From assembly GCA_037074765.1 (NCBI GenBank), contig JBAMDO010000127.1:62001-126000 (forward strand): 64,000 bases of DNA. Reading direction: 5' to 3'. The position numbers and the translations under genes are program-made. This DNA comes from Mansonella perstans. Its lineage: Eukaryota; Nematoda; Chromadorea; Rhabditida; Onchocercidae. Under the pieces are notes generated by a model, which was not told the origin of the DNA, made no database searches, and saw only the letters and a program-made list of their open reading frames with translations. How positions within the stretch are numbered: position 1 is the stretch's first letter; each line of letters opens with the position of its first letter. Below are positions 35,998 through 50,063 of the stretch, piece after piece.

Positions 35998-38900
35998 ATG
36001 TCTGTTTCTGCGGCCTCAAGCTCAAATGCAAACAGTAGCAGTAATGAGCCAGTAACAACTAGTGGCAGCACTCTGGGAGCGTCAGAAAATCCATCTGCAT
36101 CGGATGAGAAAACATCAGTGGAAATGGAAAACATTCATATAGAGGGGTCGCAAAATGGAGAAGCCTGTTCGGAGCAGCATGTTGATGATGGAGATAATGA
36201 CGACACTGCTACTGATATTGGTGCAGCTGCTCCATCAACAAATGGCTGGGAGTCGCCGCGACAGGTGCATTTTCGTCTTAATGCGCATATTTTGCATGTA
36301 ATTAAATGCTGGTTTTAGTTTATTACCAGCGTAAGCATCACTGCAAGTATATTTCGTCAAAGCTAAATCAAATTTTATAGGAAGCAATTAATGGGGTAGT
36401 ACAGCCGCGTGTGATCCCACCGCCAGGTAAGCCAACACGGCATACAAATCAGTTAGAATTCATGTTGAAAGAAGTCCTGAAACCAGCAATGCGTCATAAG
36501 CATGCTTGGCCGTTTATGAAACCAGTAGATGCTGTACGTCTAGGATTGCCGGTACGTATTCCTTTGTAACTCAAGTTTGACTGTTATTATGTGTTCTGAA
36601 GAGGATTCGAAAAAGTTAGAAACCAATAATAATTTTGAATTTTTGAAGGATTATCACAAAGTGATCAAGCGTCCAATGGATATGAATACTATCGAAAAGC
36701 GCTTGCGCAATTGTTACTACTACTCGGCAAAAGATTGCATGCAAGTAAGTAGGCTCTTATTTTTGAGCTGGAAACGGTGTGTGCGGAAGGATACTGTTCG
36801 GGTCCGAAATAATATCTTCGCGGTATTCTCTTGTCTTTCCCGTTCCAAGTGTTCAAAAAAAGGATGGGTGAATGTATCGAAAAATTGGTTAGGAAAATGT
36901 AGTGGGTTGTTGTGTGCACACAACTGTGTTTCCCTTCCCATTAATTTGAACTTGGAAATATTTCCCGCAACGAAATTGTCTTGGGAAAAAGGAATTCCTG
37001 TCTCAGTTTCATGTTCTCTAAAGGCAATTTTTCACATTTTGTTTTTTCATCGTGAGGAGTAGGAAAGTTTCTTTAATCTCCCAGTTTTAACCAATTCTTC
37101 TACCGAATGAATTGGATAACTGATAACTTCTCTTCTTTTTAAGGTTGTTTTGAAGTTTAATGATTACGAGCGGGAAATATTTTCGTATCACTTTTTTGTT
37201 TCAAATTTCCTTCAATTAGCACCCTTCGATTTTGATGGGCGCTGTTTAAAAGTCATTTGCAAAGAGAACATCGCAACGCGAGCATATTTCATAAGTGGTT
37301 CGGTTGAAAACGAAAGAAAACGAGGATTATGTGGCATTAATTTCATTTGATTCAACCATTTTTTTGGGCTGCTTCATTTCCGTTCACTCCTAAATTTTTG
37401 GTGTTTGAACTTAGCTGTGTTCATGTGTTTGTACATTTTTTTTTCATCTAGTTTTTTTGAGTTGGGGAGATAAATTGGGTTTTTTTTTGTGTGAAAAGTA
37501 GTATTTGGAGAAAGAAATTCCTTTTTCCGTAGAATGTTTTACATTATGAGTTATAATTATTGATGTGAGAAAAGAGGGAATTTATGGTTTCAAGCTGTCG
37601 GCTGGATGCAGGAGCACGATTTTTTCGATTACCAAAAGTTTTGGCAGTATGAGGGGGCTTTATCATCATACATTCAGTTGATCTTTTTATCTCTTTTTTC
37701 ATATTTTGTGTTTTTATGCAATTTTTAAGTTACATAACATGTTGTGTTATTGTTATGCTTTTTCACATGAATTATAGCGACTCTGACTTGATACTGTTCC
37801 TTGGTATACGTCAGATGCTGTGACTTGTGCTTCAGAGTAATTGTTTATAACATGTCACTGTTTTAATGGGGACTACTGATACTAAACAAGAGTGCGACTA
37901 CAAATGCATATGAACTCTTTCACAGGGAGGGATTTTATAATCAGAATGAATATATGTATATAGATGTGTGATGCCATCTCTTTGTGTAAACTATAAAAGG
38001 TGCCGACATGACACTTTCTGTAGCTTACATGTTTGCATTTGAATGAATGAGGAATGTCAGTCGTTGTTGATTCGAGACAGAAATCCCGACTTACGTAACT
38101 CGCGAAAGTATAAAATAGAGATGACATTAAAGTAATGGTCTAAATGAGCTGAAGTAAAGTTGGCCGATTTATTGACTGGGATCTTGAAACGAGGTTTTTA
38201 GATCAGATTTTTTGGGAAAATGAGGGAGAAGAAACCAACATTCATTGCCAATGAGGTGAGCTAAAATTAGTATAGAATAATACGAATGGTTAATATTTTT
38301 TTGCATGCAGTCGCAGTAATGTAGAAGACACTTTAGTCTTTGTGATCTTAGTAATCGCACGGTTAAACCTGTGCTATCATTTATTTAACATGCATGGTTT
38401 TTTTTTTTTGTTTTTTGTTTTGCAAGTCTAGCACTTTAGGTAGAGAAATGCGATTAGTTCCCCTTCCGCAGAAATCTGGGATATGATCTTAATTTCATAT
38501 ATGTATAAATGTAAATGCTGTACTTGTTCTCTTTGTTTCCGAAGACTTGTTCTTTATTCTGTTGCGAAGGACATGCGGAATAAGTAGGTTGAAAAGGAAT
38601 AGAAGCGGAAAGGTTTGGACTTCTTTGTTTCGGTTATCATAAATTTCGCTGTTCTGGAGCTTTCCTGTGCTGTTGTAGCTTATGGCTTTTTGCGATGAGT
38701 GTGAAATATAATTGAAATCCTTCCTTGGAATTCTTCCTCTGATAGCAAATGTATGTAAAAAAATTTAACTGTATAAGATTGGAAGTGGAACTATCTTTCT
38801 TTCTATTCAGTGTTGTTATCTTTAGTTTTGAGAATATTGCTTTGGTGACGGACCGGTATAGATCATAATATAATATGGATAAACGAAGTATTGGGGAAGA

Positions 38901-41900
38901 GGAAGGAAGGCGGATTAAAAGAGAATTCTAAAATTCTGGTTAACATTTCTTTCAATTTCATATACTTAATTGTTATCACTGAAAATTTATGAATTACGGT
39001 CAAGAATTAGGAATGAGATTCAAGCGCAGAATAGCCTCATCTTTGGCCTTTCAGATTCCAGTCTGAGTTCCCCGTTTCTCTATGCTGCTTAGTGTTCTTT
39101 TGTGAGTTCTTCTTTTGAAATCCCTTTCTTGAAGTAAGGCCTTTAAATATGCAGTTATGCATCAGACCTTTCTGGATTACGAATTTTTGAGAGAAAACAT
39201 GTGTGCCTTTATGAATATATGCAGTTTAATTTGTACAGTTTGTTGTGTATGCTTGGGAGTGGATGGGAATTGTTGCAGCTTAAATATTTGTTATGCAAAA
39301 ACTGTTGCCACTTTAAAGCTTGAAATAGCTAGCAGCTAAGCGCGGTTCTCTTTGTTCAGGACGTTATGACAATGTTCAACAATTGCTACACGTACAACCC
39401 TCCTGAGTACGGGGTTTATATGATGGCGAAGAACCTGGAACAGTACATTCTCACCAAACTCGCAGCGATGCCCCCGGAAGTAAGGCTTTTTAATTGTTCA
39501 CTAGATCTGTTTTTGCTAGCTTTCAGGATTTTGAGTCCATTTTTTCCAACTGCTACAAATTCAACCAAAACGAGGACGACGTATCACTTATGTGCAAGAA
39601 TGTGGAAAATTTGTACAGAGAAAAAATGAAACTTCTGCCGCCTCAGGTATTTCTGAAACTTTCACACTGTGCGATACATTCGGTATCCCATGGGTTTGTG
39701 AATGTTTTTTTTTTTTTTTTTTTTTTTTATTTTTTGCAGCTAGAATTTATTTGTGTTACCCTGATATCCTTGACTTTTTTTCAGGAAGTGGAAATACCAC
39801 GTCCAACAGCTAAACGAGCTACTGGTAAGGCGAAAAAGTCAACTGGTCGTGTTGCAGTTGTTAAAGGAGGTAGATTGTTCTTAAATTTACATTAAGACAA
39901 TTGCAAGTTATATCTTGTATTTGATAGTTCATGAGTTTCAATTTCAGGGAGTCGTGAATCGTCTGTATCTGTACAACGTGGTGCTGCTGATAGCTCATCG
40001 ATTTTTGATGCTGCAGGCAGTGGAGCCATCCATGCATCTGCAGCAGCTACTGTAGACGATGTTCATCCAACGTCATCGCAAGCTCCTGTTCAGCCTGTTC
40101 TTCCTTCGAAGGTTTCTTTGTTTCTCTGAAGAATTTTCCGCTGACATTATTGGTGTCAGTTCCAATTTTGTTTGATGAATTTCGCAGCTGAGGAAGACAT
40201 TTCAGTGTTTCTTGACAAGTGGAACGTAGTTTTAGGTTCAGAAAGGTGTCAAACGGAAGGCAGACACAACAACATCATTTGGTGATGATGTCGTTAGTGC
40301 AAAAATTGCAACTCGTCGAGAATCTGGACGACCACCTAAAAAGCCAAATTACTTTATTGACTATAATCAGTTGAAGCCACGTTTTAAAGGCAAACAAACG
40401 GAGCAGATGAAATTTTGTCAGCGTCTCGTTAATGAATTATTTACGAAGGTAAATACAACAGATTGTGTTGTTTGGGATGAAGTATTTCCGAAGAATTGCT
40501 GCTGCTCTTTTCTAGAATAGTGTGGACAGTATTGTTCGTCGCAGTATTGAATTTAAGAATTTTTTTTTAGTGTAAAAAAACTGGAAGATATTTTTTAACA
40601 GTGTTGATGATTGCTAGTTTTTCTCAGTGATATTCTATTATAGCAGTTCGTTTTTTTTTTTTTTTTTTTTTTGACTATTTAGATTGCAGTGTAACATCCC
40701 TTTGTTTGCTCTTACTTGAACACTTTTTTTTTTAGAAGTGTAAATCGTTTACTTGGCCATTTCTCGAACCAGTGGATGTCGAGGGTTTAAAGTTGGAAGA
40801 TTATTATGATATAGTGAAGAATCCAATGGATTTGGGAACGATTAGGTAATGGAATTTTGATTTGAAATGTCAGCATATCTACAAATAACGCATATTTTGG
40901 CCTTTCCTTTGTATGATTTAAGATTATAATAATGTGCGAGATAATCGTTTAAGTTGGAGGGAGGTTTTTAAATATTGGTTTCTGTACTGCGTTTTTGAAT
41001 TCTTTCCCTGTAACGCATGTAGCAGATTAGTCATTTTGTGTTTTTGCCTTTATTTTCATAAAAAACTTCGTGAGCAAACAATAGTTTTAAGAAGGAAGTT
41101 GGATGCTAAGCAGTATGCTACGCCAGAAGAGCTACGGGCCGATGTTATGTTGGTTTGTGAGAACTGCTACAAATACAATCCCACATCGGATCCTATCCAT
41201 CAGCATGGTCGAGCTCTTCAGGTTACTTAATAACTTGGATTTTTTTTTTCAAAAAACGGATTTTTTTTTGATTGTGGAAGAAGCATTTTCAGAAGTATTT
41301 CGAGGACAAATGGCGCCAAATGCCTGAGGAATCAGTAATAGTTGACGAGGGGACAACGGCAGCACAGGTGGTTGCAGGAGTACTTCCTGCACCAATAAGT
41401 CACGTCACACCACCAGGTCATGTGATCACGTCTGCCTCCGCAATAATCAAGGATGACTCATTAGTGTCTGGTCTTCCTCTTGTACCACTGGATGTTTCAT
41501 CAGGTGTTATTGACAGTGATGAACATATTGATCTCATTTTACTTGCTTTGCAAACTGAAACTGCCAAATGTCAGGAAAAAATATCTGAACTCCAGCGTCA
41601 TTCTCAGGAAATTTTGTCATTGAGGTTTGATTTTTTCTTTTTGATTCATAGAATATAAGTCAAGTCATATAACGGGGATGCAAAGAATGTAGCTTAATTA
41701 GCATAATAGTATTTGAGACTGTTGCGACTCTTACTGTTTGTAGTGGTGATTCTGATATATTATAGGCTGAAACGAAGAGAGGCTCAAGCAAATCATCTGC
41801 CGGTCCCGGTTCTTTCGGCAGCCACTGTAGGCACTCTTCAGTCTTTGGTTTCAACGCAGTTTTCCTTTGTTGCCGGTAGCCCAACGCCGACGATGAAGCC

Positions 41901-44900
41901 ATCCGTCACATATCCAGCCAGCAGTGGTGCTGCATCCGTGTCACGTAAAAAACCTGGCCGCCCTGCCAGAACTTACCAACAGCAAACTTCAGGAATACCT
42001 ACAGGATTGCGCACGAATAATGTTGCTGGGGAGATATCGTCTGAGGAACGAGAACTGAAGAATGAAATGAATTCACCGTTGAGCAAAGCTGCTCATCAGC
42101 GCCACGTCCAAAATCCAGTGCATGCGTCTTCTGCAGGTGTACGTCCAGCAACAGCGGTCCCACCTCAAGGAACACTTCCGAAACCTTTGGAACAAAGTGT
42201 ATCAGCGTCAGTAGCGCGTAAGCGTGGTCGACAACCGGGCACTAAAAACAAACCAAAGACAGATACAACACAGTCGGGTACGCCTACAGCAGATGCGCTA
42301 CCACGGCAGTCTGGATCAAGAAGAGTGCGTGAAGATTATGACTTCGATTCCGAAGATGAACGCACTGCAGAGCCAATGAGTTATGACGAAAAGAGACAAC
42401 TTTCGCTGGACATCAACAAGCTGCCGGGTGATAAGCTCAGTAGCGTAAGTTTTTGTAAATTGCTTTCGGATATCATTGGGTTTTTTAATTGATGTTTTTT
42501 TTTTCTCATGGGAAAAATACTTTTAGTTTTGGGATTCGTTCAAGTATATTAAATTTGATTTTGAGGCGTATGAATCAGATTTTTATTGTAATGCTATTTA
42601 CAGCAAAAATATTGCACCATGATATCTGTGCATCTTACTTTTGAAAATATGAACTACAAACCGAGTTTTTAATTTTATGACATTTCATATTTTAGGTTGT
42701 CAGTATAATTGAATCTAGAGAACAGCTTCCGGGTTTTAACCCTGAAGAAATTGAAATTGATTTCGAGACACTCAAACCAACTACGTTACGGGAGTTAGAA
42801 GCATTTGTTGCTGCGTGTTTGAAGAAGAAACCGAGGAAACCGTACAGTATGTTTCATTTTTTTTAAGTCACTGTTGTGCCTTTGCAATTATGATTCATAA
42901 ATATTAATAGTTCCATTATTGCAGCACCGAAGTCGCAAAAAGAAGTTGAGATTAAAAAACGAGAACTGGAAGAGAAAATTAAAGGTTTAGGCGGAGTAAT
43001 CACTGCTACACCTGTAACTGTAGGTTAGTCATTCTCTCGATTGAAATTTCATTCAAGCAGTAGTGTATCAGTTTTCGTCGTTTTTCACCTTGCAATACAT
43101 CTATTCCAGCCCAAAACGGTGCACGAGCAGAGCCGACAACCACGGGTAAAGGCGGTGAACCATCGTCTTCAGAATCCTCGTCAAGTGAAGATGACTCGTC
43201 GTCGGATTCGTCATCCTCGGATTCCTCAGATAGTGAATCAGGTTAGAGTGTCGTTTGAAAAGTGACCTGAGATTTTAAAGGCGCTTTCAACGTTTTGTTG
43301 TTCTTGTCTGTTTGATTTTATTTTAGAAACTCATTTTTATGTACTTACCTCAATAGCAACCTCATCAGCATTTTGTTATAATTTGGTTGCTTAGTTCAGG
43401 CATTTGATTTCGTTTTTTTTTTTTTTTTTGAACCATTTTTTAATGCCAGGATGTACCAGTCTAAAGTAACAGTAACTTTTAATGTTTTTTGGTTGCTGAT
43501 TTCTGTTATATATAATCTTAAAGGACTATTGTTTTTGAATTAGAGGAGGTGATCTTTTAACTTAAATGGCGAAAGCTCGGTTATCGAGAATATGTGATGC
43601 TATTATTTACCATGTAACGTTGTGCCCGTAAGTGCAATATCTACAACAGGCAACACAGTCGCATGCAAATCTCTCGCTATATAAATGGTGGTTGACGCTT
43701 GTCAATAGGGAAAGGTTTTTTAAAGAAAATCAATTTTAAAATTCATTTTATAAGCTAAAACAAGGCGAAGTAGCTAAAGACGAGAAATCGCAGTTCTGTG
43801 ATTCTCTATCGCTTTTTGCGCAGATTTCAATAATTGCTAGAACGGAACCATTTGCGATCTTCATTATTATAAGTAAATAACGATAGCTATCTTCTGAAAT
43901 TTTTCGGACCAACCTTTTTTCCTGGCTTGTTTTTCTTTTTTTTTTCTTTTTTTTTTTTGCACATCACTTATTAGGATGAATATTCATACTTAGTGCATGG
44001 AGGGATAGCGAGCCTGTGGGGAAAGGAAAAAAAAATCACTATTTGTGTTGATAACCTGAAGTGGAATTGCACTTCCGGAAAGGGTTTATTTGTTGTATTT
44101 TGTTCAGTTTTTAAATTAAAAAAGGAAAAGATGAAAAATGAAGATACTGTCCAGAGAGTGTTGTTCCACACATCTCTTATGGTTATTTCCTTTACTTTTT
44201 TCGTGATGTGCAAAAACTTTTTTGAATGTCTTTGTTTTGTCAAACTTTTTTGTTGAACTTAGTCATAATTTCTCCGTTTTTTTTCTTTTTGTTTTTTCTA
44301 ACCCCTTTTTAGACCCTAATTTTTTATTCAGAAAGAGTCAGCAACGAATAGCTCTCTCCACTGTTTTTGTACGAGGGAGTATTGTTTGTGTCCGATATAA
44401 TGTACAGCGATCTTATTATTACTTATTCAAAAGAATGTTTTAAATTCTGCCATTCCGTGTTCCTGTCTTCCGGCTGATAAGTAAATTTTATCTGATCTTA
44501 TCTATTTGTAAGAACATTGGAACATTGTCAACTTGTGTTTTGAGTCTTACTGTATCATTTTCCATGTTTTTCCTGGTAACGATGTCATGGTGCATCTTTT
44601 TTTTCCTTGTTGCTTTTTCCGTAAAAGTAGCGGTATTTTTTTGAAATATGTCAGTAATTGATTAATTTTATACGATCCTCATTTCACAGTATAGCGATCT
44701 TATCATTATGTGATGTCGATGAATTACTAATTTTTGTTCTTCCTTTTCTTTTTGTTGTGCATGTAGTATTATTGTTGTTTTGTCCGTTTCAGTTCCACAG
44801 CACATATATTTATCATTCATCCTTCATAATAAAACAAGTCATTTTTACTCATATTGATATCATGCAAAATATGGCGAATAACATGGATCAGGAAAGTTAG

Positions 44901-47243
44901 GCGTCAATCACCATTCGTACAAAAGCGAGAGTTTTGTATGTTAAACTAAAAAAAACTTTATAATCAAGCTATATTCACCTAAAATAAGCCTCTCGGTTTA
45001 TTATTTCAGAGACCACAGGTAATGCAAAAGTGGAGCATCAGGGACAGCGTGTTGGTGCTGAAAAGTTACAAGGTGCTGAGCATTCAACAGAAAAGGTGAA
45101 ATTCTGTCCCATACTTGATATCAGCAAAGTAGAAAAGGAGTTCAGGAATGTGTACGATGGAACCTATTCTGAATTGCTTCGGTGATTGTAATAATCAGCC
45201 ATATGTTGAACTGCTGGAAGTACGATTAGAATGTGCACTAAATTAGAGAATTCATGATTTAAAATTAAAAAGTGGTTGTTTGAAGAAGGAAACAGCAGCA
45301 CCAACTGCACCATCTACAAACAGTCAGCAACACCAGCTGAGTCCTGTACTGCAACATCCTACAAATCATTTTCAGTTGGGAAATGCTAAAGGTAATTTCC
45401 GCCTATTTGATTTAGACATAGAAAAGATTATGTGTTGTGAATCTTTGAATAATCTTGATTTTAATTGGATTTTTAAATGCTTTAAATTTAAACATAAAAT
45501 TTGGTGAACATTGGTAAATTTCTTCTTTTTCTTAGCACCCTGAAGTAGCCGGAAAGTTAGCAACCTGACCATTCAAAAATACATTCGGAGTACTCTCAAA
45601 GAGAAAATATAACCTATATTAATCAGCATACATTGATTCCGCCAACCTCTCCATTTTATACTCAATAGGATATTCTGCAAGCAACCTGGCCATTCAAACT
45701 ATTCTTCATTATGTGGATCGTTTTGATTTCGTGAGTGATATCTGATTTCTTTGGTATCTAGTGTGAACATTTAATTAATTTTGCAGAAGAGCAAGTGGAC
45801 AGCGGTTCTTCAACAGTGATAGGAAACCAGCTTGTTACTGTGAATTCTAGTAATGTATTATCTGCTCCATTGCAACCACAGCACGCACAACCGCAAATTT
45901 CTGGCGGATCAATACTTGATCAGTTGCTACCGGCAAAGCAAAATGGTTCGTTAGCTAGCTAATGAATCATCTGATAGTTAAGCAAGCAGTAAACTACTTT
46001 ATTTGATCAGATGGTTGCTATCAAGTAATTTATGCTTGGTGATTTCCATATGCGTATCAGTGGTGATGTATAGCACTGATTTCGAATATGATTTTAGCAT
46101 TGTAATCTAATTATTATTCCAGTGGTTTTTTTCTTTTGTATAATTCTTATAATGTTTTTAAGCAGACATTAAATGCGATGCTATTGAATGAACAGGGATG
46201 ATTAGGAAAATCTTATTAGTATTAAAGTATTCATTGGAATAAATTTAGAGGGGAAGAAAATCATTCACAATAATTCTTTTCAGAAATGGAGGACAAAACT
46301 GGTATAAAGAAATTGTCTGGATGGGACACCTTGGCGAAGAAAAGCCAAAGTGGTAATCTAACTATGCAAACTTCAACGCAGTTTGAGCTATTTCGAAAGC
46401 ATGCAAGGGAAAAGGAAGAAAAGGTTTTCTAGAGCTTATTAATTGCAAATGAACGCATGTTCCAGACTGAATCCTTGGAAAATCATGGTGTCGTATTTTT
46501 AATGATAAAACTGTGTAATGGTAATCTGCTTTATAAGGATTGCATTGTTTCAAATTGAAGCGTAAGCAGCTGAGAGTGGAAGAAGAACGGCGACGTCGTT
46601 TGAAGGAACAAGAAGAAAAAGAACGTGCTAAGGATCAAGCTGCAGCTGAAATTGCCGAGTTAGAGCAGAGAAGACAAAATGAACTCTTACGTCAAAAAGA
46701 ACAAGTAAAATTTGCGATTTATTGTGATTCTATAAGGCAGTAGTGGAAAAAACATAACCTCTAAATTAAGCTTTTGGAATATTTTGACGGTTCCATAATA
46801 TTGCAACGATTGCTAAATCCTAAGTAAGAAAAGCTAGATATTGTACGAACTGTGTGAATGTGAATTGATTTGCGCGAAATCTTTTTTTGAGTGTTAATTA
46901 TCATAATGTTTTGATGAATTATTGTGTCACAGCAGATTACATGAGAAAATTGTTTTGCACTTAACTGAGACAAATACGACTCAAGTGTAATTTGTTACTT
47001 AATTAGCACTGGCTCGTGCTATCTGGTGAGGGCTTATCAGTTTTTGTCCTCGGCTGTTAATGTAATGTTTAAATGAAAATTATCTGCTAACCAAATATAA
47101 AAGTAAAATTTGCGAAGCTCCTGCAAAAAAAAAAAAAAAAAAAAACTAAATTTCAGGAAAGACGACGTCGGGAAGCAATGAGTACAGGTGGTGATGTTAC
47201 AAGCCAGATGGATTTAATGCTCAATTTTGAAGCTAATTTCTAA
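35998..47243 (+). CDS. bet-1: BET family double-bromodomain protein (BRD4-like, BET-1), complete
   Basis: Nuclear reader of acetylated histones that promotes Pol II elongation. Exons: 35998-36264, 36381-36551, 36649-36744, one of 39360-39479 or 39527-39646, 39785-39869, 39948-40111, 40236-40448, 40736-40845, 41092-41221, 41293-41624, 41766-42444, 42696-42846, 42925-43023, 43110-43241, 45010-45095, 45286-45391, 45787-45945, 46284-46423, 46561-46704, 47157-47243; 1156 residues. Bromodomain 1 (about 110-218) has [22 protein letters not shown] and an alternative second half. Bromodomain 2 (about 350-460) has [23 protein letters not shown] and ENCYKYN. The NET domain (about 765-840) has [20 protein letters not shown] and [21 protein letters not shown] Ser/Asp/Glu-rich SEED tract follows (exon 43110). 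The C-terminus carries the long-isoform BRD4 motifs: [27 protein letters not shown], a basic coiled coil, and ERRRREAM with an FEANF end, which in BRD4 binds P-TEFb. The exon at 45286 has a weak acceptor. Confidence 0.95.
39360..39479 (+). other. bet-1: BET bromodomain 1 alternative exon A
   Basis: Exactly 40 codons, phase 0 at both ends, bounded by TTGTTCAG and GTAAGG. It encodes [18 protein letters not shown] and continues through helix C to KLAAMPPE. It supplies helix B, the acetyl-lysine-binding Asn (last N of CYTYN), the BC loop (PPEYG) and helix C. Its third codon positions are visibly richer in G and C than those of neighbouring exons. Confidence 0.85.
39527..39646 (+). other. bet-1: BET bromodomain 1 alternative exon B
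   Basis: Also exactly 40 codons, phase 0 at both ends, bounded by GCTTTCAG and GTATTT, 47 bp after exon A. It encodes [18 protein letters not shown] and continues through helix C to KMKLLPPQ. The binding Asn is kept (CYKFN), but the BC loop is acidic (QNEDD) and helix C differs. Either A or B joins the next exon (GAAGTGGAAATACC) in frame. Confidence 0.85.
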
Positions 47244-49818
47244 AAATAATTTTCAAAATGTATTCCTTATGTTTTGCATAAATTCCAGTGATTAGTAGTG
47301 AGCGTTTTGCTCATAAAATGTTCATCTGTTTATAATATAAAATTTTAGCACTTTATCTGCAATTGGTTCATTTTTAGGCTTTGATGGCAGAATAAGAAAG
47401 GAATTTGTTGTGTTTTGTTGATTTCTTTCCTCTGAGTAATCTGAAAATATCAGGGTTTTTTCGTTTTTATTAATAAAATAGTGAATCTGGAGAGTGTTTG
47501 TCACAAATTTAGGGATTTTTGAAAATTGAAGGACACAAAAGAAATCATCTTTATAATTATTGTTAACTTTTAGTTAGGTTTTTATTAAAGTTATGATTTA
47601 ATTGGGGATGATGGGAATGACTATGTAGTTTGAGTGTTTGGGTTGTAAAGGTGTAGTTTATAAGGACATTCCTTTCTGTAAATTTTAGATTCTTTTTCGG
47701 GAGGATTTCAATAATTTAGGTTTTGTACAGTTTCTATGATGGTTTGAGTTTATTCATGTCAGTTTTTAAATTTTAGTTTCATTATTTCATCGCCTGACAT
47801 TGTTTTATTACAATACAATAGTATCACCAACAGAGATTCATTTACTCTTCATTTTTACAAACATTGTGCATTGTTGGTGCAAATTTTGCTTATTTGCCTT
47901 TTTTATAGGAAAAAGATATGTTGATGAATTTTTTTCTGCACTAGTTTTACGGTAGCTACTTATTTCCCAGAGGTTGTAACATTGTTTTGTGTGGAGAAGT
48001 TTGGAGAAATCACTGTATCAATTATGCATATAATTTGAATTGACGTTTAATTTTCCTGAAATATCAATATTAAAAGAACAAACATTTGAATGTTTTGCTT
48101 GAATGTGAACAGTTAAAGGATAATCTTGTTTAACTCTTTTAGGAAACATGAAATAGGATGGTTCACTTCCATATTCAATACATTTTTAATTGCATCATTC
48201 CTTACGGTAACATATATCATTTAGTAAAATAATATTACGATTAAGCTGTGATATCATCTTAAAATGGAAATTTTGCTGATTAAATTTAGTTAGCCATTTT
48301 GATTGATCAATAAAATAGAAATTTTCTTGTTACTATAATTAATTAATGTGCAAATCATCGCGCGTGTGTGGTAATTTGTGAATTGCATGCTTCTTTTTTT
48401 TTTGTTCATGAATTGGAAGATTTTTTTTTAATTGCGAAAACATTTTATCGTATTTCATTAATTTTAAAATGGATGTAATATTATCATCAATTATAGTGGA
48501 ATTGTGAGATCAATTTTTTTTTTCTTTTTTTGCCGTGATATTCTTTTGATGAGATTATTTTTTCGCGTAGTTATAAAGATTAAAGTTTAAAAAATGGAAA
48601 ATCAAATTGCAGAAGTGTATACGGTAAAAAGAAAAAAATGCATGAAGCACCAATCATTATTTTTGTTTGTTACGGTCGTTGCGCAGTTCAATTCAGTGAA
48701 ATAAATTTACAAAAAAAGTGTAAACTTATTTCCATTTGGAAAAAAAGTGCTTTTGATATTGGTTGTTTTGCTTTGCTTACCATCTTTTTTTTTTTTGTCC
48801 TTTCATCATAACTATGTATTCATGAAATTTTTAGAAATTATAAATTTTCCTCTCTGTGACATTTTATTATTTTATAAAATAGTGAAAGAGAGTCAAATCA
48901 TTTCTGCAATAATTTCCCTCATTTATCGTTTTATTATCACCAGCAAGAATCCGAAATATTACGCGGTCCCTCTTGTGTCATTATTATTTTTTTCTTTGCT
49001 TGAATAATATGAAACTTATTGTCTCTTTCTCATCAATAATCTTTATTTTCCGATTGATTTTTTTTTTTTTTTTTACATTTTTGCTCATCAAAGAATGGTG
49101 GGGAAATGATAATAATAATAGTAATTTAAAATATTTGCTAATTAATGAAGGAATAAAAATTGTTGTTAAATCTTATTATTCTTAATGGAGCGTATTTCAT
49201 AAAACTATTTTTTTTTGAAAAATAAAATAATGAATTTAATGTTTGGTTTACATGAGAATAAAAGAAATAGTGTAGCTTGTTGAAATATGGTAAAGGTAGA
49301 AGTAAGTACTGCAAGTTCGATTTAATTTAAAATTTTTTCATTGAACAGGATACTGATTTATACGTGTGTGTATATATTTGTATGTGCGTGCATGTGTGTA
49401 TCTACGACATGTTAAGGATTAAAATAAGCCTCGGGCAGTATGAGTAAAATTTGATGAGTGGATATGGGTAATGTCTATTTCTGTTTCCGGGAGTTATTTA
49501 GGGTTTATCACAATCATTAATTGCACTTGCAAGTGTATCACCTTGCTGTATCTTAAATTTTCATTTTAAAATTTCAATAAAATATTTATTGCTCCTATAA
49601 AAGGATGAGTCATCGAATTTTAATTTCAAGAATTTTGTAATGGAGAAAAATGATTAATTGAAAAGCTAGTGATAAGATAAAAATGGAAATATATGTATGA
49701 TTCGGTAAAATTAAGCTTAAGAGTTTTAATGATTGTTACATTGAATTGATATTTCTGGTTAAAGTTATTTTTATCGATCAAATTCTATCCTGATTTGAAA
49801 AATGACACAAATGACAAA

Positions 49819-49864
<46 letters not shown>

Positions 49865-49957
49865 GCATACACATGCACACACACATGTACACATGCATAT
49901 ATGCACGCACACCCATGCACACATATACATGCACATATGGACACATATGTACACAAA

Positions 49958-49993
<36 letters not shown>

Positions 49994-50032
49994 GACATCT
50001 GCACATGGAAATATGCACGCACACCCATACAT

Positions 50033-50063
<31 letters not shown>

